64,000 bases of DNA from Halomonas alkalisoli (GCF_021412585.1 NZ_JAKCMI010000016.1:1-64000); one strand, 5' to 3'; positions 52,834 to 61,510 are shown, numbered from the stretch's first letter. The notes: generated by a model not told the origin, from the sequence alone. Translations and numbers: made by a program.

Positions 52834-54018
52834 TCAAAGATCACCGATACGATCAACCGATCTGGCGGTGTCGCCCGGAAGATTGACCGAAGGCAGCAGC
52901 AGGCTGATGACGTTGTTCCAGCGAGCCAGTGGCGCTGCCGTCACATACACCACATCCTGCGGATCCAGCGGGAAGCGCGTGCCGAGCATCAACCGAGTGG
53001 CATCGCTGATATCCAGTTGATAGACGGTCGCCAGCGTTTCGCTGTCCGGGGCATTCCCGCGCACCACGAAGATGCCGGAAGGCTGCGCTCGACTCTCGTT
53101 GACGCCACCGGCCCGAGCCAGGGCATCTGTCAGGGAGAGTCGCTCGTTGCCAAGCGGGATGGCGCCGGGACGCAGGACATGCCCCAGCACCACGACATTC
53201 TGATTCTCCGACGAAGGCACATGCACCAGGTCGCCATCCCTCAGCAGACGGTTCTGGGACATGTCACCCTGGCGCAGCATCGCGTAAAGCGATATGCGCT
53301 CTTCACGGCCGTCACGGGAGAGAATGATATTGTGCCAATCCGCATTATCACCGGCACCGCCGGCCTCGCTGATAGCATCCAATAACGTTATCGGTACGAT
53401 GGTGAGCGGCTGAGTGCCTGGGTTTGCCACCGCGCCGCTGACGTAGACCTTCTGGGAACGGAAGGCGGCGATGCCCACCTCGACCTGAGGCTCGGTGATC
53501 ACATTCGAGAGTCGCCGGCTAATCAACGCCCTGACCTCGTCCAGGGTCATGCCAGCGACCTGCACTCGCCCCACATAGGGATAGAACATGGTGCCGTCGG
53601 GCCTTACCCGGTTGCCGGTTTCCGCAGCGGCACGCTCACTGCCTGCCGGTATGGTCAATTCGGGATGGTCGTAGACGATGATACTCAACACGTCGCCCGG
53701 GCCGATGCGATACTCGTACTCTTGCATGTCGCGCTGAAGCGTCGGGGGGACGGGCCGCGAAGCGGGCTCGATGAGCTGCATGTCCCTCACCAGCTCTGGC
53801 GTTATCGGTCGTATATCCACACGCGAGTCGAGCGACTCATCGAGCCGGTTCTCGTTGATATGCCCCCCAGGCGCCAAGGCACAACCGGCTGAAATCAGCA
53901 CCGCTCCTACCAGCACCAAGGCAATAGAAAACCGCGCGACTCCCGAGACTGTCCTGCCCCCCGTACGCCCCTTACCGGAGGCCTCCAACGACATTGAACT
54001 ACCTTCTAGCATTATCAT
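52834..54018 (-). CDS. wza: Wza-like outer-membrane polysaccharide export lipoprotein
   Basis: 394 residues from ATG 54018 (AGGGAGAG 7 nt upstream), 28 nt after the ops element. Lipoprotein signal with lipobox LISAGC (Cys near 46). Then a polysaccharide export domain (YRIGPGDVLSIIVYDHPEL), SLBB repeats (VYVSGAVANPGTQPL, VVVLGHVLRPGAIPL) and a C-terminal amphipathic part that should form the outer-membrane helix barrel. It is the octameric export pore of the Wza-Wzc system and the first gene of the long operon. Confidence 0.92.
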   Translation of the reverse strand: MIMLEGSSMSLEASGKGRTGGRTVSGVARFSIALVLVGAVLISAGCALAPGGHINENRLDESLDSRVDIRPITPELVRDMQLIEPASRPVPPTLQRDMQEYEYRIGPGDVLSIIVYDHPELTIPAGSERAAAETGNRVRPDGTMFYPYVGRVQVAGMTLDEVRALISRRLSNVITEPQVEVGIAAFRSQKVYVSGAVANPGTQPLTIVPITLLDAISEAGGAGDNADWHNIILSRDGREERISLYAMLRQGDMSQNRLLRDGDLVHVPSSENQNVVVLGHVLRPGAIPLGNERLSLTDALARAGGVNESRAQPSGIFVVRGNAPDSETLATVYQLDISDATRLMLGTRFPLDPQDVVYVTAAPLARWNNVISLLLPSVNLPGDTARSVDRIGDL

Positions 54019-54045
54019 TTTATTCTCTCCCTTGACTGCCCTTGG

Positions 54046-54057
54046 CACGCTACCGCC
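54046..54057 (-). promoter_or_regulatory. ops element / JUMPstart (RfaH-type antitermination site)
   Basis: On the minus strand the sequence GGCGGTAGCGTG is an exact match to the 12-nt ops element that pauses RNA polymerase and recruits RfaH. It lies in the wza leader, 28 nt before the start codon, and the DNA just before it (CAGTGAAATCCGG, GGATGGCTG) resembles the rest of JUMPstart. It fits a 26-kb operon that needs antitermination. rfaH is not in the window. Confidence 0.85.
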
Positions 54058-54416
54058 CCGGATTTCACTGGCAGCCATCCGAAGCCCGATCGTCCCTTTG
54101 TGGTCGACCCGCGCTGCGGCTCACAAGGAACGGCAGGGCGGGTATACCTTCCGTTACATAAAAAAGCAGCGGAAGATACACATAGGTTACGTTGGCCTGA
54201 CGAGCCCACCGCCTGATTTTTAGTGAAAGGACATGCTGAAAATTCGTTGTCATAATTCACCAAGCGAAGCCTGGTGAGACGCTACTGATGAGGTGAGACA
54301 ACTCAGTCGTAGGCACGACAAAGCGAGCCGCCCAATGTAAGGAGCGCAGCTCCTGCCGAGCGAAGAAAGAAGGGGAATTGCTTGGATGTGCGCCGAAAAG
54401 GCGGCAATTTCAGGGG
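54058..54416. other. non-coding leader region between wzb and wza
   Basis: About 360 nt without a credible gene. It should hold the promoter of the polysaccharide operon. A hairpin-capable stretch, CACCAAGCGAAGCCTGGTG, lies at about 54257-54276, and GGAGCGCAGCTCC at about 54342-54354. An AT-rich segment around 54220-54260 is the likeliest promoter zone, but I cannot fix -35/-10 boxes. The short ORFs there have no family resemblance. Confidence 0.5.
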
Positions 54417-54854
54417 TTATAAACGACCGGCCCACTCGCGGGTGGCACGGGCTATGAGGCCATGCACCTGGAGAAAAACGGCCTCGGAGCGGCGATAGGG
54501 ATCGGGAATATCCTGGCCATTGCCCTGCTCCAGCCAATGGCCCAGGCGCATGGTCTTGCCCAGTACCGATGGCCAGCGTGAGGCGATCTCGCGTCGCTGG
54601 TCATCACTCATGACCAGTACCAGGTCGGCTTCGGCCAGCAGGTCGGCTTCCAGCTGCCGGGCTCGATGCTCGCCAAGCTCGAATCCATCGGCTTCGGCCA
54701 GTTGCCTGGCCTTGGGCTCGACGCCCTCCCCGACCAGGGCAGTAAGGCCAGCCGACGAGACTCGGCAATGAGGAAGCTGCTGACGAAGCATGGCCTCGGC
54801 CACGGGACTGCGACAGATGTTGCCTCGGCAGACGACCAGGATGGACTTGAACAT
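54417..54854 (-). CDS. wzb: Wzb-like low-molecular-weight protein tyrosine phosphatase
   Basis: 145 residues from ATG 54854; the frame is open 14 codons further, but MFKSILVVCRGNICRSP is the expected family start. The catalytic P-loop CRGNICRS (nucleophile Cys 9) is followed by the general-acid motif DPYRRSE near residue 116. It removes phosphate from the Wzc tyrosine tail and so cycles polymer export. It is co-directional with wza but about 400 nt away on the promoter side of the ops element, so it may have its own promoter. Confidence 0.9.
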   Translation of the reverse strand: MFKSILVVCRGNICRSPVAEAMLRQQLPHCRVSSAGLTALVGEGVEPKARQLAEADGFELGEHRARQLEADLLAEADLVLVMSDDQRREIASRWPSVLGKTMRLGHWLEQGNGQDIPDPYRRSEAVFLQVHGLIARATREWAGRL

Positions 54855-55038
54855 CGATATTAGATACTCCCAATGTAGAGGTACGCCATGGCTCACCGTA
54901 GCAGAGCGGAAGGGCTCGGGAAGCCACCCGTTACGACTATAGCGTTAGCCCAGGTCACCGACAGTGGAAAATCGCCGCCGGCTAGCTCAGCATAGGCCAG
55001 CCAACCCTGTGAGAAACGTGACAAGCGATGGAGGTGCG

Positions 55039-55794
55039 ATGAACGGCCGAAGCGCCATGCGCCTGGCACGGCTGCAGGAAGCCCTGGCCGGAGGGGGGAC
55101 GATTCACCTCAGCGAGGCGGCCCGCCTGTGCGGGGTATCGGAGATGACCATCCGCCGTGACGTGGCGGCCAGCGATGGCGCCATGGTGTTCCTGGGCGGT
55201 CGCCTGGTGATGGCGGACAACCCGCACTACGCGCCGGTCTACAGCGTCGACGAGCAGAAAGACAGCCACTTCCGGGCCAAGCGCCGCCTGTGCGAACGTG
55301 CCGCCGGTTTCATCGAGGAGGGGGATACGCTGTTCATCGACTGCGGCACGACCCTGCTACCGCTGATCGGCCTGCTGGCCGGTCGCAAGCAGCTGACGGT
55401 GGTGACCTACGCGCTCAATGTAGCCAACGCGGTGAGCACGCTACCCGATGTCCGCCTGATCCTGCTCGGCGGGGTCTATCACGACGCATCGCAGTCCTTC
55501 GGTAGCGACGAGATGGGCCAATCCATCCGGCGCCTGGGGATCAACCGCGCCTTCCTTTCCGCCGCAGGCGTCCATGAACAGAAGGGCGTGAGCTGCTTTC
55601 ACTTCCACGAGGTCGCGCCCAAGCAGGCCGCCATCGCCTGTGCGGCCCAGCGCCTGCTGGTGGCCGATGAAAGCAAGATCGGCGTGATTCGCCCGGCCTA
55701 CTTCGCCCGGCTGGACGATTTCGACGTCGTGATCACCGACGGCGACATGGCGCCGTCGCCGGAGAGTGGCAGGCCCAGGATCGTCGCCGCCTGA
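55039..55794 (+). CDS. deoR: DeoR, deoxyribonucleoside operon repressor
   Basis: 251 residues from ATG 55039 (GGAGGTGCG directly upstream), almost the length of E. coli DeoR (252). The N-terminal helix-turn-helix LSEAARLCGVSEMTIRRDV (about 25-43) is followed by a DeoR-type sugar-phosphate sensor domain: FIDCGTTLLPL, FLSAAGVHEQKGVSCFHFHE and ADESKIGVIRPAYFARLDDFDVVITD. These late blocks fit DeoR itself rather than GlpR- or FruR-type members. Deoxyribose 5-phosphate is the expected inducer. The likely target is the nupC-deoCABD-cdd operon at 21.5-27.4 kb, with an inverted repeat at 27503-27524. Confidence 0.85.
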   Translation: MNGRSAMRLARLQEALAGGGTIHLSEAARLCGVSEMTIRRDVAASDGAMVFLGGRLVMADNPHYAPVYSVDEQKDSHFRAKRRLCERAAGFIEEGDTLFIDCGTTLLPLIGLLAGRKQLTVVTYALNVANAVSTLPDVRLILLGGVYHDASQSFGSDEMGQSIRRLGINRAFLSAAGVHEQKGVSCFHFHEVAPKQAAIACAAQRLLVADESKIGVIRPAYFARLDDFDVVITDGDMAPSPESGRPRIVAA

Positions 55795-55795
55795 C

Positions 55796-56170
55796 GGCGC
55801 CAGTCGCGATGGGAACTCGGAGCGCCGAACCGAGCGCTCCAACAGCGACCCTTTCCATCAAAGGAGAGATAACCATCTGTCGGAGCAGCTTTAGCTCGCG
55901 ACTGGAGGCCGGAGGCCCCCGGCGGTGTTGCCAAGGCTGGCGACACCGCCAACCTCGGCGCCTACGCCAAGGCGCCTGACGGCGCCAGTCGCGATGCGGA
56001 GCAGCGCTCCAACAGCTGCTTTCTCCACGGAAGGAGCTACACCGCTGTTGGAGCAGCTTTAGCTCGCGACTGGAGGCCAGAGGCCTCCCGGCGGTGTTAC
56101 CAAGGCTGGCGACACCGCCAACGTCGGCGCCTACGCCAGGCGCCTGCTGAGTCTTACGCGAAATCAGGTA
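55796..56170. repeat. dispersed repeat array (REP/BIME-like), copy B
   Basis: Two tandem units fill the space between deoR and nrdJb. Each starts GGCGCCAGTCGCGATG (55796, 55981) and contains TTTAGCTCGCGACTGGAGGCC (one base short here: TTTAGCTCGCGACTGGAGG at 55891 and 56048), so CCAGTCGCGA and TCGCGACTGG form an inverted pair. The right end CAGGCGCCTGCTGAG (56137-56151) matches the right end of copy A at 247-261, as does AATCAGGT just after it. No gene is seen here. Confidence 0.8.
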
Positions 56171-56174
56171 AGTT

Positions 56175-56933
56175 TTAGCCGCACTTGGACCAACCACAGC
56201 CCGCATAGCACGTCGGACACCCATCCATCATGATCAGCTCGCCGCGGCACTCGGGGCAGTGTCCCACCACCGTGGGGCCGTCGCCCTTCTCCTTATTCTG
56301 GGCTTGAGCCTTGGCCTGCTGTTCGGCTCGGGCCTCCTCCTCGAGGGTGGGCGGCTGCCAGGGGTGGCCATGGGTCAGGCGGTGGGCGTAGCGGCTGACC
56401 AGTTCCTCCACCGGCACCTGGTTGCCGTCCTGGTCGAGGAAGCCGCGGCGATAGAGGATCTGCTGGATCGACCAGGCGATGGCCGCCACTTCCGAGTCAT
56501 GGAACATCGGCTTGCCCCAGCGGTTCATGCCGCAGCGCACCAGGCCCTTGTCCCAGGCTACCTTGCGCAGGTCGGCCACCGCCTGGGTGACATAGCCACC
56601 GCGGGCGGCCAGCGACAGGCTACGCATGGTGGCGGTGATCCACTGGTGTTCGCTGGAGAGCTGGCCGGAGGGGAAGAAGAACTCCACCGGGCGCTCGATG
56701 ACCACCCGCTTGCCGTCGAGCACGCCTTCCACCGGCATGAAGGAGACCAGCAGGTAGACCTTCTTGCGCCCTTCGGCACCGACGTAGGAGATCTTCTCGG
56801 ACACCGCCTCCAGGGTGCCCTCGGGACGTGACGGAATACGCACCGTGAGCGGATTCTCGTCGGCCAGCGGCACCTCTTGCACCGCCTTCTTTACACTGTA
56901 GGAAACTATCTTGGACTTGATCTCGACGGCCAT
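56175..56933 (-). CDS. nrdJb: NrdJb, C-terminal part of split class II ribonucleotide reductase
   Basis: 252 residues. Its end has two cysteine-rich pieces: CPECRGELIMMDGCPTC (about 220-236) and the closing CGWSKCG, which supply the mobile redox cysteines that re-reduce the active site. A Ala/Gln/Lys linker (about 190-215) separates them from the folded N-terminal part. In pseudomonads the B12-dependent reductase is encoded as nrdJa and nrdJb; the same holds here, with a 99-nt gap (56934-57032). It starts at ATG behind AGGAGCC. Confidence 0.8.
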   Translation of the reverse strand: MAVEIKSKIVSYSVKKAVQEVPLADENPLTVRIPSRPEGTLEAVSEKISYVGAEGRKKVYLLVSFMPVEGVLDGKRVVIERPVEFFFPSGQLSSEHQWITATMRSLSLAARGGYVTQAVADLRKVAWDKGLVRCGMNRWGKPMFHDSEVAAIAWSIQQILYRRGFLDQDGNQVPVEELVSRYAHRLTHGHPWQPPTLEEEARAEQQAKAQAQNKEKGDGPTVVGHCPECRGELIMMDGCPTCYAGCGWSKCG

Positions 56934-57032
56934 CAGCAGGCTCCTGCGGAAAAGGATTCAAAGGCGCGCAGCTTCACTCGCTCGGGGCTGCTCCGGCGAC
57001 ACCTCACTACCGGCCGTTGGAAGTGCACGGGC

Positions 57033-59144
57033 TTACCACTTTCCATAGGTGCCTTCCTTCAGCGCGTCATAGAGATTCGCCGCGTTGTGCTCTTCGCCGT
57101 CGTAGACGACCTTCTCGTCGCCGGCCAGCTCCAGCGTCTCACCGTTCTCCAGCTCGAAGACATAGGTCGTGTTCTTGAGGTCGTCCTCGCGCACCAGCAC
57201 GCCCTGGAAAGCCTCCGGGTTGAAGCGGAAGGTGGTGCAGCCCTTGAGCTTGCTCTCGTAGGCGTCAAGGTAGAGATCCTGGAACTGCTCGAAGGGGAAG
57301 TCGGTGGGCACGTTGACCGTCTTGGAGATCGCCGAGTCGACCCAGGCCTGGGCCGCCGCCTGCACCGCCACGTGCTGCTTCGGAGTCACCGCATCGGCGG
57401 TGATGAAGTAGTCGGGCAGGTCGCTCTCCACCGCGTCGGCGGCGATGAAGTGGCGGTAGGCGGCCAGCTCGAAGGAGCACACTTCCACCTGCTCCTTGGT
57501 CTTCTTGCCCGACTGGATGACGTTGCGGAAGTAGCGGTGCGAGAACGACGGCTCGATGCCGTTGGAGGCATTGTTACCCAGGGAGAGGCTGATGGTGCCG
57601 GTGGGCGCGATGGACGAATGGTGGGTGAAGCGCGCGCCGTGCTCGGACAGCGCCGCCACCAGCTCCGGCTCCAGCTCGGCGATCTTCTGCATGTAGCGGC
57701 TGTAGCGGGCGTGAAGGATGCGGCCGGGCACCTTGTCGCCCACTTCGTATCCGTCCTTGGCCAGTTCCGGCCGCTCGCGCAGCATCTTGGGGGTAATTTC
57801 GAAGTCCTCGGCCAGTATCGGCGCCATGCCCTTCTCGCGAGAGAGCTCCAGCGCCTGCTTCCAGCCCTCGAGGGCCAGGTTGCGGCTCACCTCCTCGGTG
57901 AAGGCCAGCGACTCCGCCGAACCGTAGGGAATCTTGAGCATGGTCAGGGTCGAGCCCAGGCCGAGGAACCCCATGCCGTGGCGACGCTTGGCCTCGATCT
58001 CCTTGCGCTGGCCTTCAAGCGGCAGGCCGCTGATCTCCACCACGTTGTCGAGCATGCGCGTGAAGATCGCCACCACCTTGCGGTAGCGATCCCAGTCGAA
58101 GCGCGGCTTCTTGCCGAAGGGGTCGATGACGAAGCGCGTCAGGTTCACCGAGCCCAGCAGGCAGGCACCCTCCGGCGGTAATGGTTGCTCACCGCAGGGG
58201 TTGGTCGCCCGGATCTCCTCGCAGAACCAGTTGTTGTTCATGCGGTTGACCTGGTCGATCAGGATGAAGCCCGGCTCGGCGAAGTCGTAGGTCGACTTCA
58301 TGATGGTGTCCCACAGCTCGCGGGCCTTGATCACCTCGACGATGCGACAGGCCACGCGGCCTTCGCCGTCGGTGGTGTAGTCCTTCTCGACCACCGGCCA
58401 GTCGCGATAGATGAGCTCATCCGGGCCCACGTCCTCCTTCTCACCGCCGTGCAGCGGGAAGGCCAGCGGCCAGTCGGTGTCCTGCTTCACCGCCTCGATG
58501 AACTCGTCGGTGATCAGCAGCGAGAGGTTGAATTGACGCAGCCGGCCGGCCTCGCGCTTGGCCTCGATGAAGCTGCGCACGTCGGGATGGCCGACGTCGA
58601 AGGTACCCATCTGGGCGCCGCGGCGTCCGCCGGCGGAGGCCACCGTGAAGCACATCTTGTCGTAGATATCCATGAACGCCAGCGGGCCGTTGGTGCCGGC
58701 ACCGGCGCCGAAGACGAAGGCGCCCTTGTGGCGCAGGGTCGAGAACTCGTAGCCGATGCCGCAGCCCGCCTTGAGCGTCATGCCGGCATCCACCACGCTG
58801 TCGAGGATGTCGTGCATGGAGTCGCGGATGGTGCGAGACACGGTACAGTTGATCAGGCTCACCGCCGGCTTGTAGTCCTCGGCGCCGGCGTTGGACATGA
58901 TCCGCCCGGCCGGGATGGCGCCGTTTTCCAGGGCCCAGCGAAACTTCGGCAGCCAGGCGTCGGCCTGGTCTCCTTCCACCACCGCCAGGGCTCGGGCCAC
59001 GCGATCCCAGGTCTCGGTCACGTCCTTGTCGACCGCCCGGCCATGGCGATCCTTGAGGCGGTACTTGGAGTCCCAGATATCACGGGAGGGCACCTGCAAC
59101 GGAACCTCTTTGGATGTCTTGACGGCCTTGGTGGAAGTGCTCAT
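57033..59144 (-). CDS. nrdJa: NrdJa, catalytic part of B12-dependent class II ribonucleotide reductase
   Basis: 703 residues. Adenosylcobalamin-dependent enzyme that reduces ribonucleotides with or without oxygen. Motifs: KAGCGIGYEFSTLR, the active-site stretch NPCGEQPLPPEGACLLGSVNL (Cys and Glu of the radical site; quoted in part), GFLGLGSTLTML, and APTGTISLSLGNNASNGIEP. The C-terminal redox tail is absent and is encoded by nrdJb. I see no cobalamin riboswitch: only 64 nt separate it from ubiT, and it may be co-transcribed with ubiT. Confidence 0.9.
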   Translation of the reverse strand: MSTSTKAVKTSKEVPLQVPSRDIWDSKYRLKDRHGRAVDKDVTETWDRVARALAVVEGDQADAWLPKFRWALENGAIPAGRIMSNAGAEDYKPAVSLINCTVSRTIRDSMHDILDSVVDAGMTLKAGCGIGYEFSTLRHKGAFVFGAGAGTNGPLAFMDIYDKMCFTVASAGGRRGAQMGTFDVGHPDVRSFIEAKREAGRLRQFNLSLLITDEFIEAVKQDTDWPLAFPLHGGEKEDVGPDELIYRDWPVVEKDYTTDGEGRVACRIVEVIKARELWDTIMKSTYDFAEPGFILIDQVNRMNNNWFCEEIRATNPCGEQPLPPEGACLLGSVNLTRFVIDPFGKKPRFDWDRYRKVVAIFTRMLDNVVEISGLPLEGQRKEIEAKRRHGMGFLGLGSTLTMLKIPYGSAESLAFTEEVSRNLALEGWKQALELSREKGMAPILAEDFEITPKMLRERPELAKDGYEVGDKVPGRILHARYSRYMQKIAELEPELVAALSEHGARFTHHSSIAPTGTISLSLGNNASNGIEPSFSHRYFRNVIQSGKKTKEQVEVCSFELAAYRHFIAADAVESDLPDYFITADAVTPKQHVAVQAAAQAWVDSAISKTVNVPTDFPFEQFQDLYLDAYESKLKGCTTFRFNPEAFQGVLVREDDLKNTTYVFELENGETLELAGDEKVVYDGEEHNAANLYDALKEGTYGKW

Positions 59145-59208
59145 GTGGGCTTATCTCCGCCTGCGTTGGCTGTATTCGTAAAAAGAAAACTCAATAACAA
59201 AAGGATAC

Positions 59209-59691
59209 TCAATCGTCGCGACGCGCCACGCGTTCCAGGCGCGCCAGCCAGTCGCCCAGCCGCCCCTGGGCCAGCCCCTCTTCGCGGCTGTCCAGCAGGT
59301 TCTTCACCATCAGCCCCAGCTCGGTGTCGCCCTCGATCAGCAGCCGACGCTGAAAGAACAGGGCGTCGGGGTCCTCGCGCCGGGTGGCGAGACAGAGGAA
59401 CTCGCGCCAGCCGCCACGGATGGTCGCCTCACCGGCCTCGCGGCTCAGCACCAGCCGCTGGTTCACGAGGGTCAGGGTCAGCAGGACGCCCAGGTCATCC
59501 ACGTGCAGCGTGATGCGCCGCCCCTCCAGGGCGTCGAACTCACCCTCTTCCAGGGGCTCGGCAAAGGTGCGGTTGAGCACCGGTTCGATCACGTGGCGCT
59601 TCAGTGTCAGGGGCACCCGTGGGTCGATGGCACGTATCAGGCGGGTCGGGGCGGGCGGACGCGGCAGAAGTGACATGGGCAACGGAAGCAT
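59209..59691 (-). CDS. ubiT: UbiT, SCP2-domain protein of O2-independent ubiquinone synthesis
   Basis: 160 residues from ATG 59691 (GGAGAG 5 nt upstream); the longer ORF reads through promoter DNA. SCP2-like lipid-binding fold: VPLTLKRHVIEPVLNRTF near the start, then LEGRRITLHVDDLGVLLTLTL and RRLLIEGDTELGLMVKNLLD, where the last part is typical of YhbT/UbiT. It binds ubiquinone intermediates and works with UbiU and UbiV, encoded 43 kb away in this window. It probably heads a transcript with nrdJa-nrdJb. Confidence 0.85.
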   Translation of the reverse strand: MLPLPMSLLPRPPAPTRLIRAIDPRVPLTLKRHVIEPVLNRTFAEPLEEGEFDALEGRRITLHVDDLGVLLTLTLVNQRLVLSREAGEATIRGGWREFLCLATRREDPDALFFQRRLLIEGDTELGLMVKNLLDSREEGLAQGRLGDWLARLERVARRDD

Positions 59692-59802
59692 TTCTACTCT
59701 CCAGTGGGGTCGAACCAGCCAGTGGAATCGAACCGGTGAATCGGGCTGCGGCCTTGGCGGCCGACGAACCGTCCATCCTAGGCACGATGCCGCGGGTCTG
59801 CA

Positions 59803-59816
59803 CTGATGTGTGTCAA
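59803..59816. promoter_or_regulatory. FNR-like box upstream of ubiT
   Basis: CTGATGTGTGTCAA agrees with TTGAT-N4-ATCAA at 8 of 10 positions. It lies 112-125 nt before the ubiT start. The rest of 59692-59926 holds an NrdR-like core and no gene. Confidence 0.45.
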
Positions 59817-59846
59817 GCTCATGCACTGCCCCGACCAGGGGCATGA

Positions 59847-59862
59847 GTACCATATATAGCTC
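59847..59862. promoter_or_regulatory. NrdR-like core upstream of ubiT-nrdJab
   Basis: The core CCATATATAG (59850-59859) matches the conserved middle of the NrdR box (CwAtATaTwG) in 9 of 10 positions, though the outer acA/tgt arms are poor (10 of 16 overall). NrdR control of nrdJ would make sense if ubiT and nrdJab are co-transcribed. Confidence 0.4.
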
Positions 59863-59926
59863 ATTCCCTCTATTCAAGCACCAGATGTAGCGTTTATTTT
59901 CAACGCTAGCTCTTGCATTGCGCTAA

Positions 59927-61453
59927 CTATTTGATCCTTAGGCGACGCGCAAGTTTGTGCAGATTGCTGGGATCGACACCCAGTCGACGGGCAGCCGTGG
60001 CCCAGTTGCCGTCGCTGATGGCCAGGGCATCACGAATGGCCCGCCGCTGGGCAGCGGCAACCTGGGTTTTCAACGATTCGCCTGTCGCGGAGACTTCCGG
60101 CTCGGCCTGGACCCGTTGCGGTGCATCGACGGCGGTACCGCTGGCCAGATCGAGCCACTCCGGCACCAGGGTGATGATCTCGTCACGTCGCGCCCCCTGC
60201 CCCAGCGCCTTGATCGCCGCTCGACTGATGACATGCTCGAGTTCCCGTACGTTTCCCGGCCAGGCATAGCCGCACAGCGCCCGCTCGGCCTCCGGCGAGA
60301 GGCGCAGGCTGCGCACCCCGAGGCGGGTGCGGTTGATCTCGAGAAAGTGGCCGGCCAGCACCAGCACATCCCCTTCGCGTTCGCGCAGCGGCGGAATGGC
60401 CACCGGATAGACCGACAGCCGATGGTAGAGGTCGGCGCGAAAGTGCCCTTCGCGTACCCCGTCGGCCAGGTGCCGGTTGGTGGCGGCGAGGATCCGCACA
60501 TCGACCTGGCGTGGCGTGTCCTCACCCAACCGCTGCACCTCGCCGTTCTGCAGTGCCCGCAGCAGCTTGGCCTGGATGCCCAGCGGCAGCTCGCCCACCT
60601 CGTCGAGAAACAGGGTGCCTTCATGGGCCGCCTCGAAGCGCCCCGCCCGATCGCTGACGGCACCGGAAAAGGCCCCCTTCACGTGACCAAACAGTTCACT
60701 CTCGGCCAACGACTCGGGCAGTGCCGCACAGTTGACCTGTACCAGCGGCTGCTGGCGCCGTGTCGAGCGCTGATGCAGGCGCCGGGCAAACAGCTCCTTG
60801 CCCACCCCGGTCTCGCCACTGAGCAATACCGGCAGGCCGGACTCGGCCACCACGTCGAGCTCCTGCAGCAAGCGCTGCAGTGCGGCGCTGTGGCCGAGAA
60901 TCTCCCCACCGGCGCTGGGCTCCACCCGGGCCGCCCCACCCTGGTGTGCCATATGCAGGGCTCGCAGCTCCTGCTCCATGCGCGTCACCCGCACCGCGGC
61001 TTCCACCAGCAATGCATAGCGGGCCAATGCCTGACGGGCCTTGGCATCGAAGGTGCCGGCGACCAGCGCATCCAGGGTCAGCACGCCCCAGGGCTGGCCC
61101 TCCACGTGCAGGCTGATCCCCATGCAGTCATGGACGTGCAGCGGTTCCCCGGGACGCTGCTCGACCAGGCCATCGTAGGGGTCGGGCAGGGTGGAGTCGG
61201 GAGGAAAGCAGGTGGTGTTTCGACTGGCGAGTATCGCAGCCAGCCGCGGATGCCGCGCCACCTCGAAGCGACGGCCCAGCGCCTCGCGCACCAGTCCCTC
61301 TACCGCCACGGGGGCAAGGATCTCCTGCTGCAGTTGCAGCAGGCACACTGCACCACAGCGAAACTCCTCGCGCAGGGTGCGAACCAGGCGCTGCAGCCGC
61401 ACGGCGCTGGGGAGGTCGGCGGCCATATCGGCCAGCAGGCTATCGTCCAACAT
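59927..61453 (-). CDS. norR: NorR, NO-responsive sigma-54 activator
   Basis: 508 residues from ATG 61453; a TTG two codons earlier is possible. An N-terminal GAF domain (about 1-170; the site of the NO-sensing iron in NorR) is followed by an AAA+ domain with Walker A GETGVGKE (about 213-220), sigma-54 contact loop GAFSGA (about 258-263) and Walker B LFLDEVGELPL, then a C-terminal Fis-type helix-turn-helix (NWATAARRLGVDPSNLHKLAR). It activates sigma-54 promoters in response to NO. Divergent from ytfE across a region with three GT-N7-AC sites, the nearest touching its own start. Confidence 0.9.
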   Translation of the reverse strand: MLDDSLLADMAADLPSAVRLQRLVRTLREEFRCGAVCLLQLQQEILAPVAVEGLVREALGRRFEVARHPRLAAILASRNTTCFPPDSTLPDPYDGLVEQRPGEPLHVHDCMGISLHVEGQPWGVLTLDALVAGTFDAKARQALARYALLVEAAVRVTRMEQELRALHMAHQGGAARVEPSAGGEILGHSAALQRLLQELDVVAESGLPVLLSGETGVGKELFARRLHQRSTRRQQPLVQVNCAALPESLAESELFGHVKGAFSGAVSDRAGRFEAAHEGTLFLDEVGELPLGIQAKLLRALQNGEVQRLGEDTPRQVDVRILAATNRHLADGVREGHFRADLYHRLSVYPVAIPPLREREGDVLVLAGHFLEINRTRLGVRSLRLSPEAERALCGYAWPGNVRELEHVISRAAIKALGQGARRDEIITLVPEWLDLASGTAVDAPQRVQAEPEVSATGESLKTQVAAAQRRAIRDALAISDGNWATAARRLGVDPSNLHKLARRLRIK

Positions 61454-61454
61454 G

Positions 61455-61510
61455 GTCAATTTTACCGTGACAGGGTTATTTACACCCTATTCTTTCAGGG
61501 TCTTTTTTAC
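61455..61510. promoter_or_regulatory. three NorR-type enhancer sites (GT-N7-AC)
   Basis: GT-N7-AC occurs at 61455-61465 (GTCAATTTTAC), 61475-61485 (GTTATTTACAC) and 61500-61510 (GTCTTTTTTAC). NorR of E. coli binds three such sites upstream of norVW. The sites lie 42-97 bp upstream of the sigma-54 promoter of ytfE and overlap the norR leader, consistent with activation of ytfE and self-control of norR. Confidence 0.7.

Noticed and set aside
59145..59208. Cobalamin riboswitch for nrdJ
   Set aside because: Only 64 nt between ubiT and nrdJa and no B12-box sequence; none seen upstream of ubiT either.
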